Source of the DNA: Pseudomonas fluorescens
GTDB taxonomy: Bacteria; Pseudomonadota; Gammaproteobacteria; Pseudomonadales; Pseudomonadaceae
NCBI RefSeq assembly: GCF_001307275.1
Contig: NZ_CP012831.1
Span: forward strand, 1,302,001-1,366,000
Length of the DNA: 64,000 nucleotides
Direction of reading: 5' to 3'
The number at the start of each line of letters is the position of its first letter. Position 1 is the stretch's first letter. Made by a program: the position numbers and the translations under genes. This document shows positions 56,710 to 64,000 of the stretch, piece after piece. Below the pieces are notes generated by a model, which worked only from the letters and a program-made list of their open reading frames with translations, searched no databases and had not been told where the DNA came from.

Positions 56710-59700
56710 TCAGGTTTTCTTGACCCTGAACCACGCCGCATACAACGCCGGCAGGAACAACAGCGTCAACGCCGTGGCCACGATCAAGCCGCCCATGATC
56801 GCCACCGCCATCGGCCCGAAGAACAGGCTGCGTGACAGTGGGATCATCGCCAGCACTGCGGCCAGTGCGGTGAGCACAATCGGGCGGAAGCGGCGCACCG
56901 TGGCTTCGATGATCGCCTGCCAGGGCGCCAGGCCAGCCTTGATGTCCTGTTCGATCTGGTCCACCAGGATCACCGAGTTACGCATGATCATCCCCGACAG
57001 TGCGATAGTGCCGAGCATGGCGACGAAGCCGAACGGCTGGCGGAACACCAACAGGAACAGCGTGACGCCGATCAACCCCAGGGGTGCGGTGAGAAACACC
57101 ATGGCCGTGCGGGAAAAACTGCGCAGTTGCAGCATCAGCAACGTCAGCACCACCACGATGAACAACGGCACGCCGGCATTCACGGATTTCTGGCCGCGGG
57201 CCGAATCCTCCACCGTACCGCCCACCTCCAACAGGTAACCGTCCGGCAGTTCGGCACGAATCGGCTCCAGGGTCGGGAAGATCTGCTGGACCAGGGTCGC
57301 CGGTTGTTCCTTGCCGTAGATATCAGCCCGCACGGTTACGCTCGGCAGGCGGTTGCGGTGCCAGATCACGCCCTCTTCGAAACCGTACTCCAGGGTTGCG
57401 ATCTGCGACAGGGCCACGCTCTGGCCGTTGTCGGTTGGCACCGCCAGGCTCGGCAGCAACGACAGCTCGGTGCGTTCATGCACCGTACCGCGCAGCAGGA
57501 TTTCGATCAGTTCGTTGTCTTCCCGGTACTGGCTGACGCTGGAGCCGGTGAGGGAGCTGCGCAGGAAACTCGCCAGGTCGGTGGTGCTGACACCCAGGGC
57601 CCGGGCGCGGTCCTGGTCGACGTTCAGGTACACCACCTTGCTCGGTTCTTCCCAATCCAGGTGCACATTGACCACGTAGGGGTTTTCGCGGACTTTCGTC
57701 GCCACTTTCCGCGCCAGGGCCCGGACTTCTTCGATGTGCTCACCCGTGACGCGGAACTGCACCGGATAGCCGACCGGCGGGCCGTTTTCCAGGCGCGTGA
57801 CCCGCGAGCGCAGGGTCGGGAATTGTTCGTTCAGGGTGGTGATCAACCAACTGCGCAACGGCTCGCGGTCTTCGATGGTCTTGGCCAGCACCACGAACTG
57901 GGCAAAGCTGGAAGCCGGCAGTTGTTGATCCAGCGGTAGATAGAAACGCGGTGAACCGGTACCGACGTAGGCCACATAGTTGTCGATGCCTGCATGGTCC
58001 TTGAGCAGCGCTTCCAGGCGCTTGACCTGCTCGGCGGTATTGCTCAGGGAAGCGCCTTCCTGGAGCTTCAAGTCGACCATCAGCTCCAGCCGCCCCGATG
58101 CCGGGAAGAACTGTTGCGGCACGAACCGGAACAACACCACCGAGCCGACGAACAACAGCACGGTCAGCAGGATGACGGTTTTGCGCCGACGCACGCACCA
58201 TTCCACCATCCGCCGGACACGCTGATAAAACGGCGTGCCATAAGGGTCGGTCTGGCCGTCAGTCGTGCCGTGTTTGGCCGCATGAATTTTCGCCAGGTCT
58301 GGCAGGAGCTTTTCCCCCAGGTACGGCACGAACACCACGGCGGCCACCCAGGACGCCAGCAACGCCAGGGTCACCACCTGGAAAATCGAACGGGTGTATT
58401 CGCCAGTGCCCGATTGCGCGGTGGCGATCGGCAGGAAGCCCGCCGCCGTGATCAACGTACCGGTGAGCATCGGGAATGCGGTGCTGGTCCAGGCGAAGCT
58501 GGCGGCCTTGATCCGGTCGAAGCCCTGCTCCATCTTGATCGCCATCATCTCCACCGCAATGATCGCGTCGTCCACCAGCAGCCCCAGGGCCAATACCAGC
58601 GCGCCGAGGGAAATCTTGTGCAGGCCGATCCCCAGGTAATACATGGCGGCGAACGTCATCGCCAGCACCAGCGGGATCGCCAGGGCCACCACCATCCCGG
58701 TGCGCAACCCCAGGGAGAAGAAGCTCACCAGCAACACAATCGTCAGCGCTTCCACCAGCACTTGGACGAACTCACCGACCCCGGTCTTCACCGCCGCCGG
58801 CTGGTCCGAAACCTTGCGCAATTGCATGCCGGCCGGCAGGGTGTTCTGGATACGGGCAAAGTCGGCTTCAAGGGCCTTGCCCAGAATCAGGATATCCCCG
58901 CCTTCCTTCATCGCCACGGCCAGGCCGATGGCGTCCTCGCCCATGAAGCGCATGCGTGGCGCGGGCGGGTCGTTGAAACCACGGCGCACGTCCGCCAGGT
59001 CGCTGATGCGGAACGTACGATCGCCGACCCGGATCGGGAAGTTGCGGATCTCTTCCACCGTCTGGAAATTCCCCGAAACCCGCAGTTGCAAGCGCTCGCT
59101 GCCAGTTTCGAAGAAACCGGCAGTGGAAACCGTGTTCTGCTCTTCAAGGGCCTGCTGGACCGCGGCCAAGGGCAGGCCGAGGGTCGCCAGCTTCACGTTC
59201 GACAATTCGATCCAGATCTTCTCGTCCTGCAAGCCGAGCAGCTCGACCTTGCCCACGTCCTTGACCCGCTGCAGCTGGAGCTGGATGCGATCGGCGTAGT
59301 CCTTGAGCACGGCGTAGTCGAAGCCGTCGCCGGTCAGTGCGTAGATATTGCCGAAGGTGGTCCCGAACTCGTCGTTGAAGAACGGCCCCTGGATACCCGG
59401 CGGCAAGGTGTGGCGGATATCGCCGACCTTCTTGCGCAACTGGTACCACAGCTCGGGAATCTGTGCCGAATGCAGGGAGTCGCGGGCCATGAAGGTCACC
59501 TGGGATTCCCCGGGTCGGGAGAACGAGACGATTTTCTCGTAGTCACCGGTTTCCATCAGTTTCTTTTCGATGCGCTCAGTGACTTGCCGCGAAACTTCCT
59601 CGGCCGTGGCGCCTGGCCAGTTGGTGCGGATCACCATGGCCTTGAAGGTGAACGGCGGGTCTTCGCTCTGACCGAGCTTGGTGTAGGAAAGCGCGCCGAC

Positions 59701-59775
59701 GATGGCCAGCAACAACATCAGGAACAGTACGATCTGGCGGTTACGCAGCGCCCATTCGGAAAGATTGAAACCCAT
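56710..59775 (-). CDS. mexK: RND efflux transporter, MexK-like
   Basis: Proton-driven drug exporter of the AcrB family. 1021 residues with two repeats of six membrane helices and large periplasmic loops. Proton-relay aspartates are in LGLLVDDAIIAVEMM (near 400-415). The mexJ-like gene is just upstream and a TetR gene divergent, matching the PAO1 mexJK-mexL block between plsB and rsmJ in order and length (PAO1 MexK 1025). Name assigned by position; substrates cannot be read from sequence. No outer-membrane channel gene is adjacent, so it must use one from elsewhere such as OprM. Confidence 0.9.
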   Translation of the reverse strand: MGFNLSEWALRNRQIVLFLMLLLAIVGALSYTKLGQSEDPPFTFKAMVIRTNWPGATAEEVSRQVTERIEKKLMETGDYEKIVSFSRPGESQVTFMARDSLHSAQIPELWYQLRKKVGDIRHTLPPGIQGPFFNDEFGTTFGNIYALTGDGFDYAVLKDYADRIQLQLQRVKDVGKVELLGLQDEKIWIELSNVKLATLGLPLAAVQQALEEQNTVSTAGFFETGSERLQLRVSGNFQTVEEIRNFPIRVGDRTFRISDLADVRRGFNDPPAPRMRFMGEDAIGLAVAMKEGGDILILGKALEADFARIQNTLPAGMQLRKVSDQPAAVKTGVGEFVQVLVEALTIVLLVSFFSLGLRTGMVVALAIPLVLAMTFAAMYYLGIGLHKISLGALVLALGLLVDDAIIAVEMMAIKMEQGFDRIKAASFAWTSTAFPMLTGTLITAAGFLPIATAQSGTGEYTRSIFQVVTLALLASWVAAVVFVPYLGEKLLPDLAKIHAAKHGTTDGQTDPYGTPFYQRVRRMVEWCVRRRKTVILLTVLLFVGSVVLFRFVPQQFFPASGRLELMVDLKLQEGASLSNTAEQVKRLEALLKDHAGIDNYVAYVGTGSPRFYLPLDQQLPASSFAQFVVLAKTIEDREPLRSWLITTLNEQFPTLRSRVTRLENGPPVGYPVQFRVTGEHIEEVRALARKVATKVRENPYVVNVHLDWEEPSKVVYLNVDQDRARALGVSTTDLASFLRSSLTGSSVSQYREDNELIEILLRGTVHERTELSLLPSLAVPTDNGQSVALSQIATLEYGFEEGVIWHRNRLPSVTVRADIYGKEQPATLVQQIFPTLEPIRAELPDGYLLEVGGTVEDSARGQKSVNAGVPLFIVVVLTLLMLQLRSFSRTAMVFLTAPLGLIGVTLFLLVFRQPFGFVAMLGTIALSGMIMRNSVILVDQIEQDIKAGLAPWQAIIEATVRRFRPIVLTALAAVLAMIPLSRSLFFGPMAVAIMGGLIVATALTLLFLPALYAAWFRVKKT

Positions 59776-59781
59776 CGCGGA

Positions 59782-60882
59782 TTACTCCTTGGCCGTCAGG
59801 TTGACCACGCGGTTGGAGCGATCCACTGGCCGCACCTGCTGGCCGTCGAGGAGCACATGCACGCCAGCAGCCACCACCCAGTCATCGGGACTGAGGCCTT
59901 CCAGCACCGGCACCGTCTTTTCGCCGAAGGCACCGACCCGCACCGGGACTTTTTTCAAGGTGTTGTTGGTGTTGACCACCCAGACATACGTCGCGCCGTT
60001 TTCAGCCGTCAGGGCCGACAAAGGCACCGACAGCGGCACCTTGTCGGCGGTCTGGATAAACACCCGCGCGCTCTGGCCCAGCTCGGCCGGAACGCTGCCG
60101 GCGGTGAAGGCCACGCGGGCGGCGAAGGTACGGGACTTGGGGTCCGCGGCGGGTGACAGTTCGCGAATACGCCCGCTGAAACGCTGGTCGGGCTGGCTCC
60201 ACAGTTCGACCGAGACCGGCTGGCCGATCTTGAACCGGCCAAACCCCTGTTCCGGCAGACTGATCAGCACCTCACGCTCACCGTCGGTGGCCAGGGTGAA
60301 GACGGTTTGCCCGGCCGAGACCACCTGCCCGACTTCCACCGAACGCCGGGCCACCACGCCATCCTGGGGCGCACGCAACACCGAATAGCTGGCCTGGTTG
60401 TTGGCGACATCGAACTCGGCCTTGATCTGCTTGAGCCGTGCGGTGCCGGAACGATAAAGGTTTTCGGCGTTGTCGTACTGGGAGCGGCTGACCATCTGCC
60501 GCTCCATCAAGGTTTTATAGCGGTCACGCTCGGCACGGACCAGGTTCAGGTTGGCCTCGGCGGCGGCGACCTGGGCACGGGTCGCTTCCAGTTGCAGGCG
60601 CACATCTTCGGGATCGAGCTCGGCCAACGGTTGATTGGCCTTGACCCGCTGCCCCTCTTCCACCAGTCGCCGGCTCACCTTGCCGCCAATGCGAAAGGCC
60701 AGGTCGGGCTCGAAACGCGCCCGCACTTCGCCAGGGTAACTGTCCATCGCCTGGGCCGACGGCTCGGGTTTGACCACCATGGCGGGGCGCACGGCGACGG
60801 GCACCGGCTCGTCATGACCGCACGCAGACAATAAAAAAACCAGGGCGACTGGCACGGCGAGGGGCAGGGCATAGCGGAACAT
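59782..60882 (-). CDS. mexJ: RND membrane fusion protein, MexJ-like
   Basis: Periplasmic adaptor of the efflux pump, 366 residues. Lipoprotein signal with LLSAC (Cys21), then the barrel-sandwich (lipoyl) domain, a long alpha-hairpin near 90-160 (VAAAEANLNLVRAERDRYK), beta-barrel and membrane-proximal domains. Six bases separate it from mexK. Its start has a GAAAGG ribosome-binding site. Confidence 0.9.
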   Translation of the reverse strand: MFRYALPLAVPVALVFLLSACGHDEPVPVAVRPAMVVKPEPSAQAMDSYPGEVRARFEPDLAFRIGGKVSRRLVEEGQRVKANQPLAELDPEDVRLQLEATRAQVAAAEANLNLVRAERDRYKTLMERQMVSRSQYDNAENLYRSGTARLKQIKAEFDVANNQASYSVLRAPQDGVVARRSVEVGQVVSAGQTVFTLATDGEREVLISLPEQGFGRFKIGQPVSVELWSQPDQRFSGRIRELSPAADPKSRTFAARVAFTAGSVPAELGQSARVFIQTADKVPLSVPLSALTAENGATYVWVVNTNNTLKKVPVRVGAFGEKTVPVLEGLSPDDWVVAAGVHVLLDGQQVRPVDRSNRVVNLTAKE

Positions 60883-60916
60883 GACGAGTGACCTTTCGCT
60901 AATGGTGCTTGGAATA

Positions 60917-60957
60917 ATTATACTGGCGAGTATGTTATTAATAGCAAACTCACCAGT
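60917..60957. promoter_or_regulatory. Divergent promoter and TetR-type operator between mexJ and the TetR gene
   Basis: ACTGGCGAGT (60922-60931) and ACTCACCAGT (60948-60957) are inverted with one mismatch around a 16-base spacer. A TATAAT -10 for mexJ (minus strand, 60917-60922) touches the left arm, and the right arm is 19 bases before the TetR start, so one protein could repress both. Confidence 0.6.
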
Positions 60958-60976
60958 CCAGTATTAAAGCGAAGAA

Positions 60977-61612
60977 ATGTCGAACAATCCGTCACCCTCC
61001 AGCGGCCCTGGTCGCCCCAAGGACCTGGCCAAGCGCCAGGCCATTCTCGACGCGGCGAAACGCCTGTTCCTGAGCATGGGTTATGCCAATACCAGCATGG
61101 ACGCCGTGGCCACCGAGGCCGGGGTTTCTAAACTGACGGTCTATAGCCATTTCAACGACAAGGAGACGCTGTTTTCCGCTGCCGTGATGGCCAAATGCGA
61201 AGAGCAGGTGCCACCGCTGTTTTATGAATGGCCCGACGGCGTTCCGATCGAACGGGTGTTGTTGAACATCGCCCGCGGGTTCAACCAATTGATCAACAGC
61301 GACGAATCCCTGAACCTGCATCGACTGATCATGGCCCTGGGCAGCCAGGACCCGAACTTGTCGACGATTTTCTACGAAGCAGGCCCACAGCGGATGCTCT
61401 CAGGCATGGAGCGGCTGCTGACCAAGGTCAACCAGAGCGGTGCCTTGAGCATCGATAAACCGCGCAATGCCGCCGAGCATTTCTTCTGCCTGATCAAGGG
61501 CGCGGCGAATTTCCGGTTGTTGTCTGGCTGCGGCGAACCCCAGGAACCGGAAGCGGCCGAGGCTCATGTGCAGGAAGTGGTGGGGTTGTTCATGCGGGCT
61601 TATCGGCCGTAG
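60977..61612 (+). CDS. mexL: TetR-family repressor, MexL-like
   Basis: 211 residues. N-terminal helix-turn-helix near 38-60 (MDAVATEAGVSKLTVYSHF), then a helical ligand and dimer domain. Divergent from mexJ with an inverted repeat in between, so it probably represses the pump and itself, as MexL does in P. aeruginosa. PAO1 has a second TetR gene (PA3679) in this place; only one is present here, so orthology to MexL rather than PA3679 is not certain. Confidence 0.8.
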   Translation: MSNNPSPSSGPGRPKDLAKRQAILDAAKRLFLSMGYANTSMDAVATEAGVSKLTVYSHFNDKETLFSAAVMAKCEEQVPPLFYEWPDGVPIERVLLNIARGFNQLINSDESLNLHRLIMALGSQDPNLSTIFYEAGPQRMLSGMERLLTKVNQSGALSIDKPRNAAEHFFCLIKGAANFRLLSGCGEPQEPEAAEAHVQEVVGLFMRAYRP

Positions 61613-61648
61613 CTCGACCGGTAGCTTTTCGCGGGCTGGAAGGGCCTC

Positions 61649-61722
61649 ATCGCGAGCAAGCTCGCTCCCACAGGGTTTGATGTGCACCACAGTTCCAATG
61701 TGGGAGCGAGCTTGCTCGCGAT
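61649..61722. repeat. REP pair (family A)
   Basis: ATCGCGAGCAAGCTCGCTCC at 61649-61672 and TGTGGGAGCGAGCTTGCTCG at 61699-61722, between convergent TetR and rsmJ genes. Confidence 0.92.
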
Positions 61723-61737
61723 GCAGGCGACCCGGCC

Positions 61738-62520
61738 TCAGGGCTTGAGCGCTTTCTTCGGGTAGATGTCGTAGCGACTGGATTTGCCATCGAGCCCATG
61801 GCTCGGCTTCGGCCCTTCGATGCACGGGGCTTTGCGCGGGCGCTTGACCACCACCCGGTGCGTCGCCAGGGCCAGGGCCGCGGCGAGCAGCGCCGGGGCG
61901 TCCGGGTCATCGCCCACCAGGGGGCGGAACAGGCGCATTTCCTTCTTCACCAGGGCGGTTTTCTCACGATGAGGGAACATCGGGTCGAGGTAGATCACCT
62001 GGGGCGGTTCGCCTTCCCAGTTGCGCATCACCTCGATGGAATTGCCCTTGAGCAAACGCATGCGCGCCACGATCGGCGCCACCTCGAAGTCCTCCGCCCC
62101 ACGGGCCAGGCCATCCTCCAGCAAGGCACCAATCAGCGGCTGGCGCTCGATCAGGCTCATGTCGCAGCCCAGGCTGGCCAGCACAAACGCATCCTTGCCC
62201 AACCCGGCCGTGGCATCCAGCACCCGCGGACGCACGCCCTGGGCGATGCCGACCGCCTTGGCGATCATCTGGCCGCTGCCGCCGCCGTACAAGCGCCGAT
62301 GGGCCGCACCGCCTTCGACGAAGTCCACGCGCACCGGCCCGGGTGCATCCGGGCCCAACTGCTGCAATTGCAACCCCTGCTCACCGACCTGCAAGGCAAA
62401 CTCGCCATCGTCCCCTTGCAAAGGCAGGCCAAGCCGCTCGGCCCAGTGTTCGGCCTGCGGTTGGAAGGCCGGGGCCAGGGCCTCGACATGGATGCGACAG
62501 GCCGCGGGTTGTTCATTCAT
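61738..62520 (-). CDS. rsmJ: 16S rRNA (guanine1516-N2)-methyltransferase RsmJ
   Basis: Methylates G1516 of 16S rRNA with SAM. 260 residues. [24 protein letters not shown] near 69-92 and [19 protein letters not shown] near 100-118 give the SAM site; [13 protein letters not shown] near 176-188 is the DPMFP catalytic motif. Divergent from the unknown repeat gene across 91 bases. Confidence 0.95.
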   Translation of the reverse strand: MNEQPAACRIHVEALAPAFQPQAEHWAERLGLPLQGDDGEFALQVGEQGLQLQQLGPDAPGPVRVDFVEGGAAHRRLYGGGSGQMIAKAVGIAQGVRPRVLDATAGLGKDAFVLASLGCDMSLIERQPLIGALLEDGLARGAEDFEVAPIVARMRLLKGNSIEVMRNWEGEPPQVIYLDPMFPHREKTALVKKEMRLFRPLVGDDPDAPALLAAALALATHRVVVKRPRKAPCIEGPKPSHGLDGKSSRYDIYPKKALKP

Positions 62521-62611
62521 GGAAACATGCTCAAAAAATTAAGGATCGGCAAAAACGGCCGATAACAACGGTGAACGGCATTTTGCCAGAGCTGAGCGTC
62601 GACCGAGAAAA

Positions 62612-63232
62612 ATGTCAGACATTCAATCCACATCGATAGGCGTTATCTCCCCTTACGGCGATTACAGCCTGCGTAACACCCAAGCGCTGAGCGGCGTCAG
62701 TCACCTGTGGCAGGACTTTTTTGCCCGGGCCCTGGCCGATCAACTGGGTGATAACGCACCGGCGCCTGGCAGCTACCAGCCAGTGCCCCTCGATGAGGCT
62801 GTTGAACCGACCCTCGGCGCCGAGCTGCTGGCGCACATCGTCAGCCAGCGCACCTGTGAAGTGACCGACACGCCGGTCAAGCCGCCTGAACCGCTGTTCC
62901 TGCCCATCGCCGAATTCGAACTCGACCTGCTGGACAAGCCCTTCCCGCCCTTCCCGCCGGAAGAAATCGCCGCCCAGCAAAAACAGCAGACCTTCGAAAG
63001 CAACTGGGTTCGCCCACTCGTCCTCGCCGCCGGCCAACCGCTGCCAGAACCAGGCCCGGCGCCACAACCGCGCCCATTGCACCTGCCGATCGCCGAGTTC
63101 GAACTCGACCTGCTGGACAAACCGTTCCCACCTTTCCCGGAAGAAGAACGGGTGGCGCAACAGAAACAACTGGACTTCGACACCCGCTGGGCGCGTCCGA
63201 TCGTGCTGCAGAACCTGCGCATCGCCGCCTGA
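62612..63232 (+). CDS. Unknown protein with a 42-residue internal duplication
   Basis: 206 residues, no signal peptide or membrane helix. Two copies of a unit, at residues about 97-138 and 158-199 (nt 62900-63025 and 63083-63208), read LPIAEFELDLLDKPFPPFP, then AQQKQ, then W-RP-VL. The linker between them is proline-rich (GQPLPEPGPAPQPRP). The N-terminal 90 residues do not match the unit. Codon use is normal. I do not recognise the domain; the repeated short motif with a fixed charged pattern suggests a binding surface or an adaptor. A weak ribosome-binding site (GAGAAAA) precedes ATG 62612. It is divergent from rsmJ and convergent with the extensin-like gene. Confidence 0.8.
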   Translation: MSDIQSTSIGVISPYGDYSLRNTQALSGVSHLWQDFFARALADQLGDNAPAPGSYQPVPLDEAVEPTLGAELLAHIVSQRTCEVTDTPVKPPEPLFLPIAEFELDLLDKPFPPFPPEEIAAQQKQQTFESNWVRPLVLAAGQPLPEPGPAPQPRPLHLPIAEFELDLLDKPFPPFPEEERVAQQKQLDFDTRWARPIVLQNLRIAA

Positions 63233-63233
63233 A

Positions 63234-63932
63234 TCAGCGACAGATCCACCATGGCCCCACGTCCAGATGAAAATGGTTGCGGTGCGCCGCGTTGTAATCC
63301 GGACTCAACACCACACTGAACATATCGCAGGCGCCGTCCCGTGCCTGACGCAGAAAGCGCGCATCGGCATTGTCCTTGGGCCAGTCCCTGAGCACGCTGA
63401 TCGTGCGCCCATCGGCCAGGCGAAACCCGGCGATATCCAACGCACTGGCGGTGGCGTGCTGGCTACGCGCACCGCTCTCACGACCGTACATGTTGCGGCA
63501 GGCGAAACTGCCGAGGTGATCGACCCGCGTCACTCTCTGCCCGTAGGCCGCCACTGCCGCCGGCTGCAACCCATGGCGCTCGAACAGCGCGAACGCCACC
63601 GCCAGCGGGCAACTGGCGAGGAAACTGCTGCTCAGCGCCACCTCACCGCCCTGCACCCTCAACACGTTGGTCAACGGGCACGACGTATTGGCGCCGCTGT
63701 CGGCCTGGCGCGCGGTGCGCAGCCCCGAGGTGGCGAGGGCCTGGTCACACAACTGCGGATCATTGCGCAGGGCCATGAGTTTGAAGCGGGTCAGCAGGTT
63801 GGGCGCGAGATTGACGTCCAAGGGCGCCCAGGGATTCCATTGGGGCGGCAGCGCCACCCAGCCACGCCATACCGCCAGCACGGCAAAGCCAACGAGCAGT
63901 GCTACGATCGCAAGAGCTTTCAAAAACCGCAC
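63234..63932 (-). CDS. Extensin-like C-terminal domain protein
   Basis: 232 residues with a single N-terminal membrane helix (about 7-24), so likely anchored to the inner membrane facing the periplasm. The domain carries SQHATASALDIAGF near residues 155-168 and HRNHFHLD near 216-223, both with the histidine pattern of D-alanyl-D-alanine peptidase-like metallo enzymes; bacterial extensin-like proteins have this fold. Activity is inferred only. The start is GTG at 63932 (MRFLKALAIV). Ends 1 base after the unknown repeat gene's stop region, convergent. Confidence 0.85.
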   Translation of the reverse strand: MRFLKALAIVALLVGFAVLAVWRGWVALPPQWNPWAPLDVNLAPNLLTRFKLMALRNDPQLCDQALATSGLRTARQADSGANTSCPLTNVLRVQGGEVALSSSFLASCPLAVAFALFERHGLQPAAVAAYGQRVTRVDHLGSFACRNMYGRESGARSQHATASALDIAGFRLADGRTISVLRDWPKDNADARFLRQARDGACDMFSVVLSPDYNAAHRNHFHLDVGPWWICR

Positions 63933-63948
63933 GACAATGCCTCGGGCA

Positions 63949-64000
63949 TCAACCCTTGAATAATTGGTTGGCCTGCTTGAACGGCATCGAGCGGCGCGTG
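63949..64000 (-). CDS. 3' end of an upstream gene (partial)
   Basis: An open frame running into the window edge ends RRSMPFKQANQLFKG and stop, 16 bases before the extensin-like start on the same strand, so probably the preceding gene of one operon. Only 16 residues are visible; no identity is possible. Confidence 0.45.
   Translation of the reverse strand, partial: TRRSMPFKQANQLFKG

Overview
This window is a stretch of Pseudomonas core chromosome. The gene order fits the published P. aeruginosa PAO1 map from about mutS (PA3620) to rsmJ (PA3680), as I remember it. The dispersed intergenic repeats (TGTGGGAGCGAGCTTGCTCG type) and the high-GC coding style suggest the P. fluorescens group. I see no prophage, integrase, insertion sequence, CRISPR array, rRNA or tRNA gene, and no long stretch of foreign composition.

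Layout. (1) 1-4.5 kb: the 3' part of mutS, ferredoxin fdxA, then on the minus strand the regulatory RNA RsmZ, rpoS and nlpD. (2) 4.7-7.6 kb, minus: pcm, surE, truD, ispF, packed with overlaps. (3) 7.7-10.6 kb: the glutathione-dependent formaldehyde pair fghA/adhC with a divergent LysR regulator (gfnR by position). (4) 10.8-19 kb, minus: ispD, ftsB, eno, kdsA, pyrG, tilS, accA. (5) 19-35 kb, minus: dnaE, rnhB, and the envelope cluster lpxB-lpxA-fabZ-lpxD-skp-bamA-rseP-dxr-cdsA-uppS with frr and pyrH upstream. (6) 35.5-37.3 kb, minus: tsf and rpsB with terminators and a leader. (7) 37.8-51.7 kb, mostly plus: map, glnD, dapC, an Spx/ArsC-like gene, dapD, csdA-csdE, dapE, rlmA and a small unknown gene, with a CPA1 Na+/H+ antiporter and tcdA on the minus strand. 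(8) 51.9-56.6 kb: a cold-shock protein, plsB and three small envelope-type or unknown genes. (9) 56.7-61.6 kb: a MexJK-like RND pump with a divergent TetR repressor. (10) 61.7-64 kb: rsmJ, an unknown protein with a 42-residue internal duplication, an extensin-like protein, and the tail of one more gene.

How the genes work together. One long minus-strand block builds the cell envelope: undecaprenyl and CDP-diacylglycerol precursors, lipid A, outer-membrane protein assembly and sigma-E proteolysis. It also carries translation (rpsB, tsf, frr), DNA replication (dnaE, rnhB) and isoprenoid synthesis (dxr, ispD, ispF). The dap genes make diaminopimelate for lysine and peptidoglycan. csdA, csdE and tcdA together form the sulfur-relay and tRNA ct6A module. 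RsmZ and rpoS place Gac/Rsm and stationary-phase control side by side.

The less explained items are a 138-bp nested palindrome between tsf and pyrH, about fifteen REP/BIME sites of two sequence families, a pair of adjacent genes that look like a YbaY lipoprotein and a signal-less relative, the duplicated-repeat protein beside rsmJ, and a strong hairpin at the predicted 5' end of the fdxA mRNA. I did not find a clear new multi-gene system; the region is mainly conserved housekeeping.
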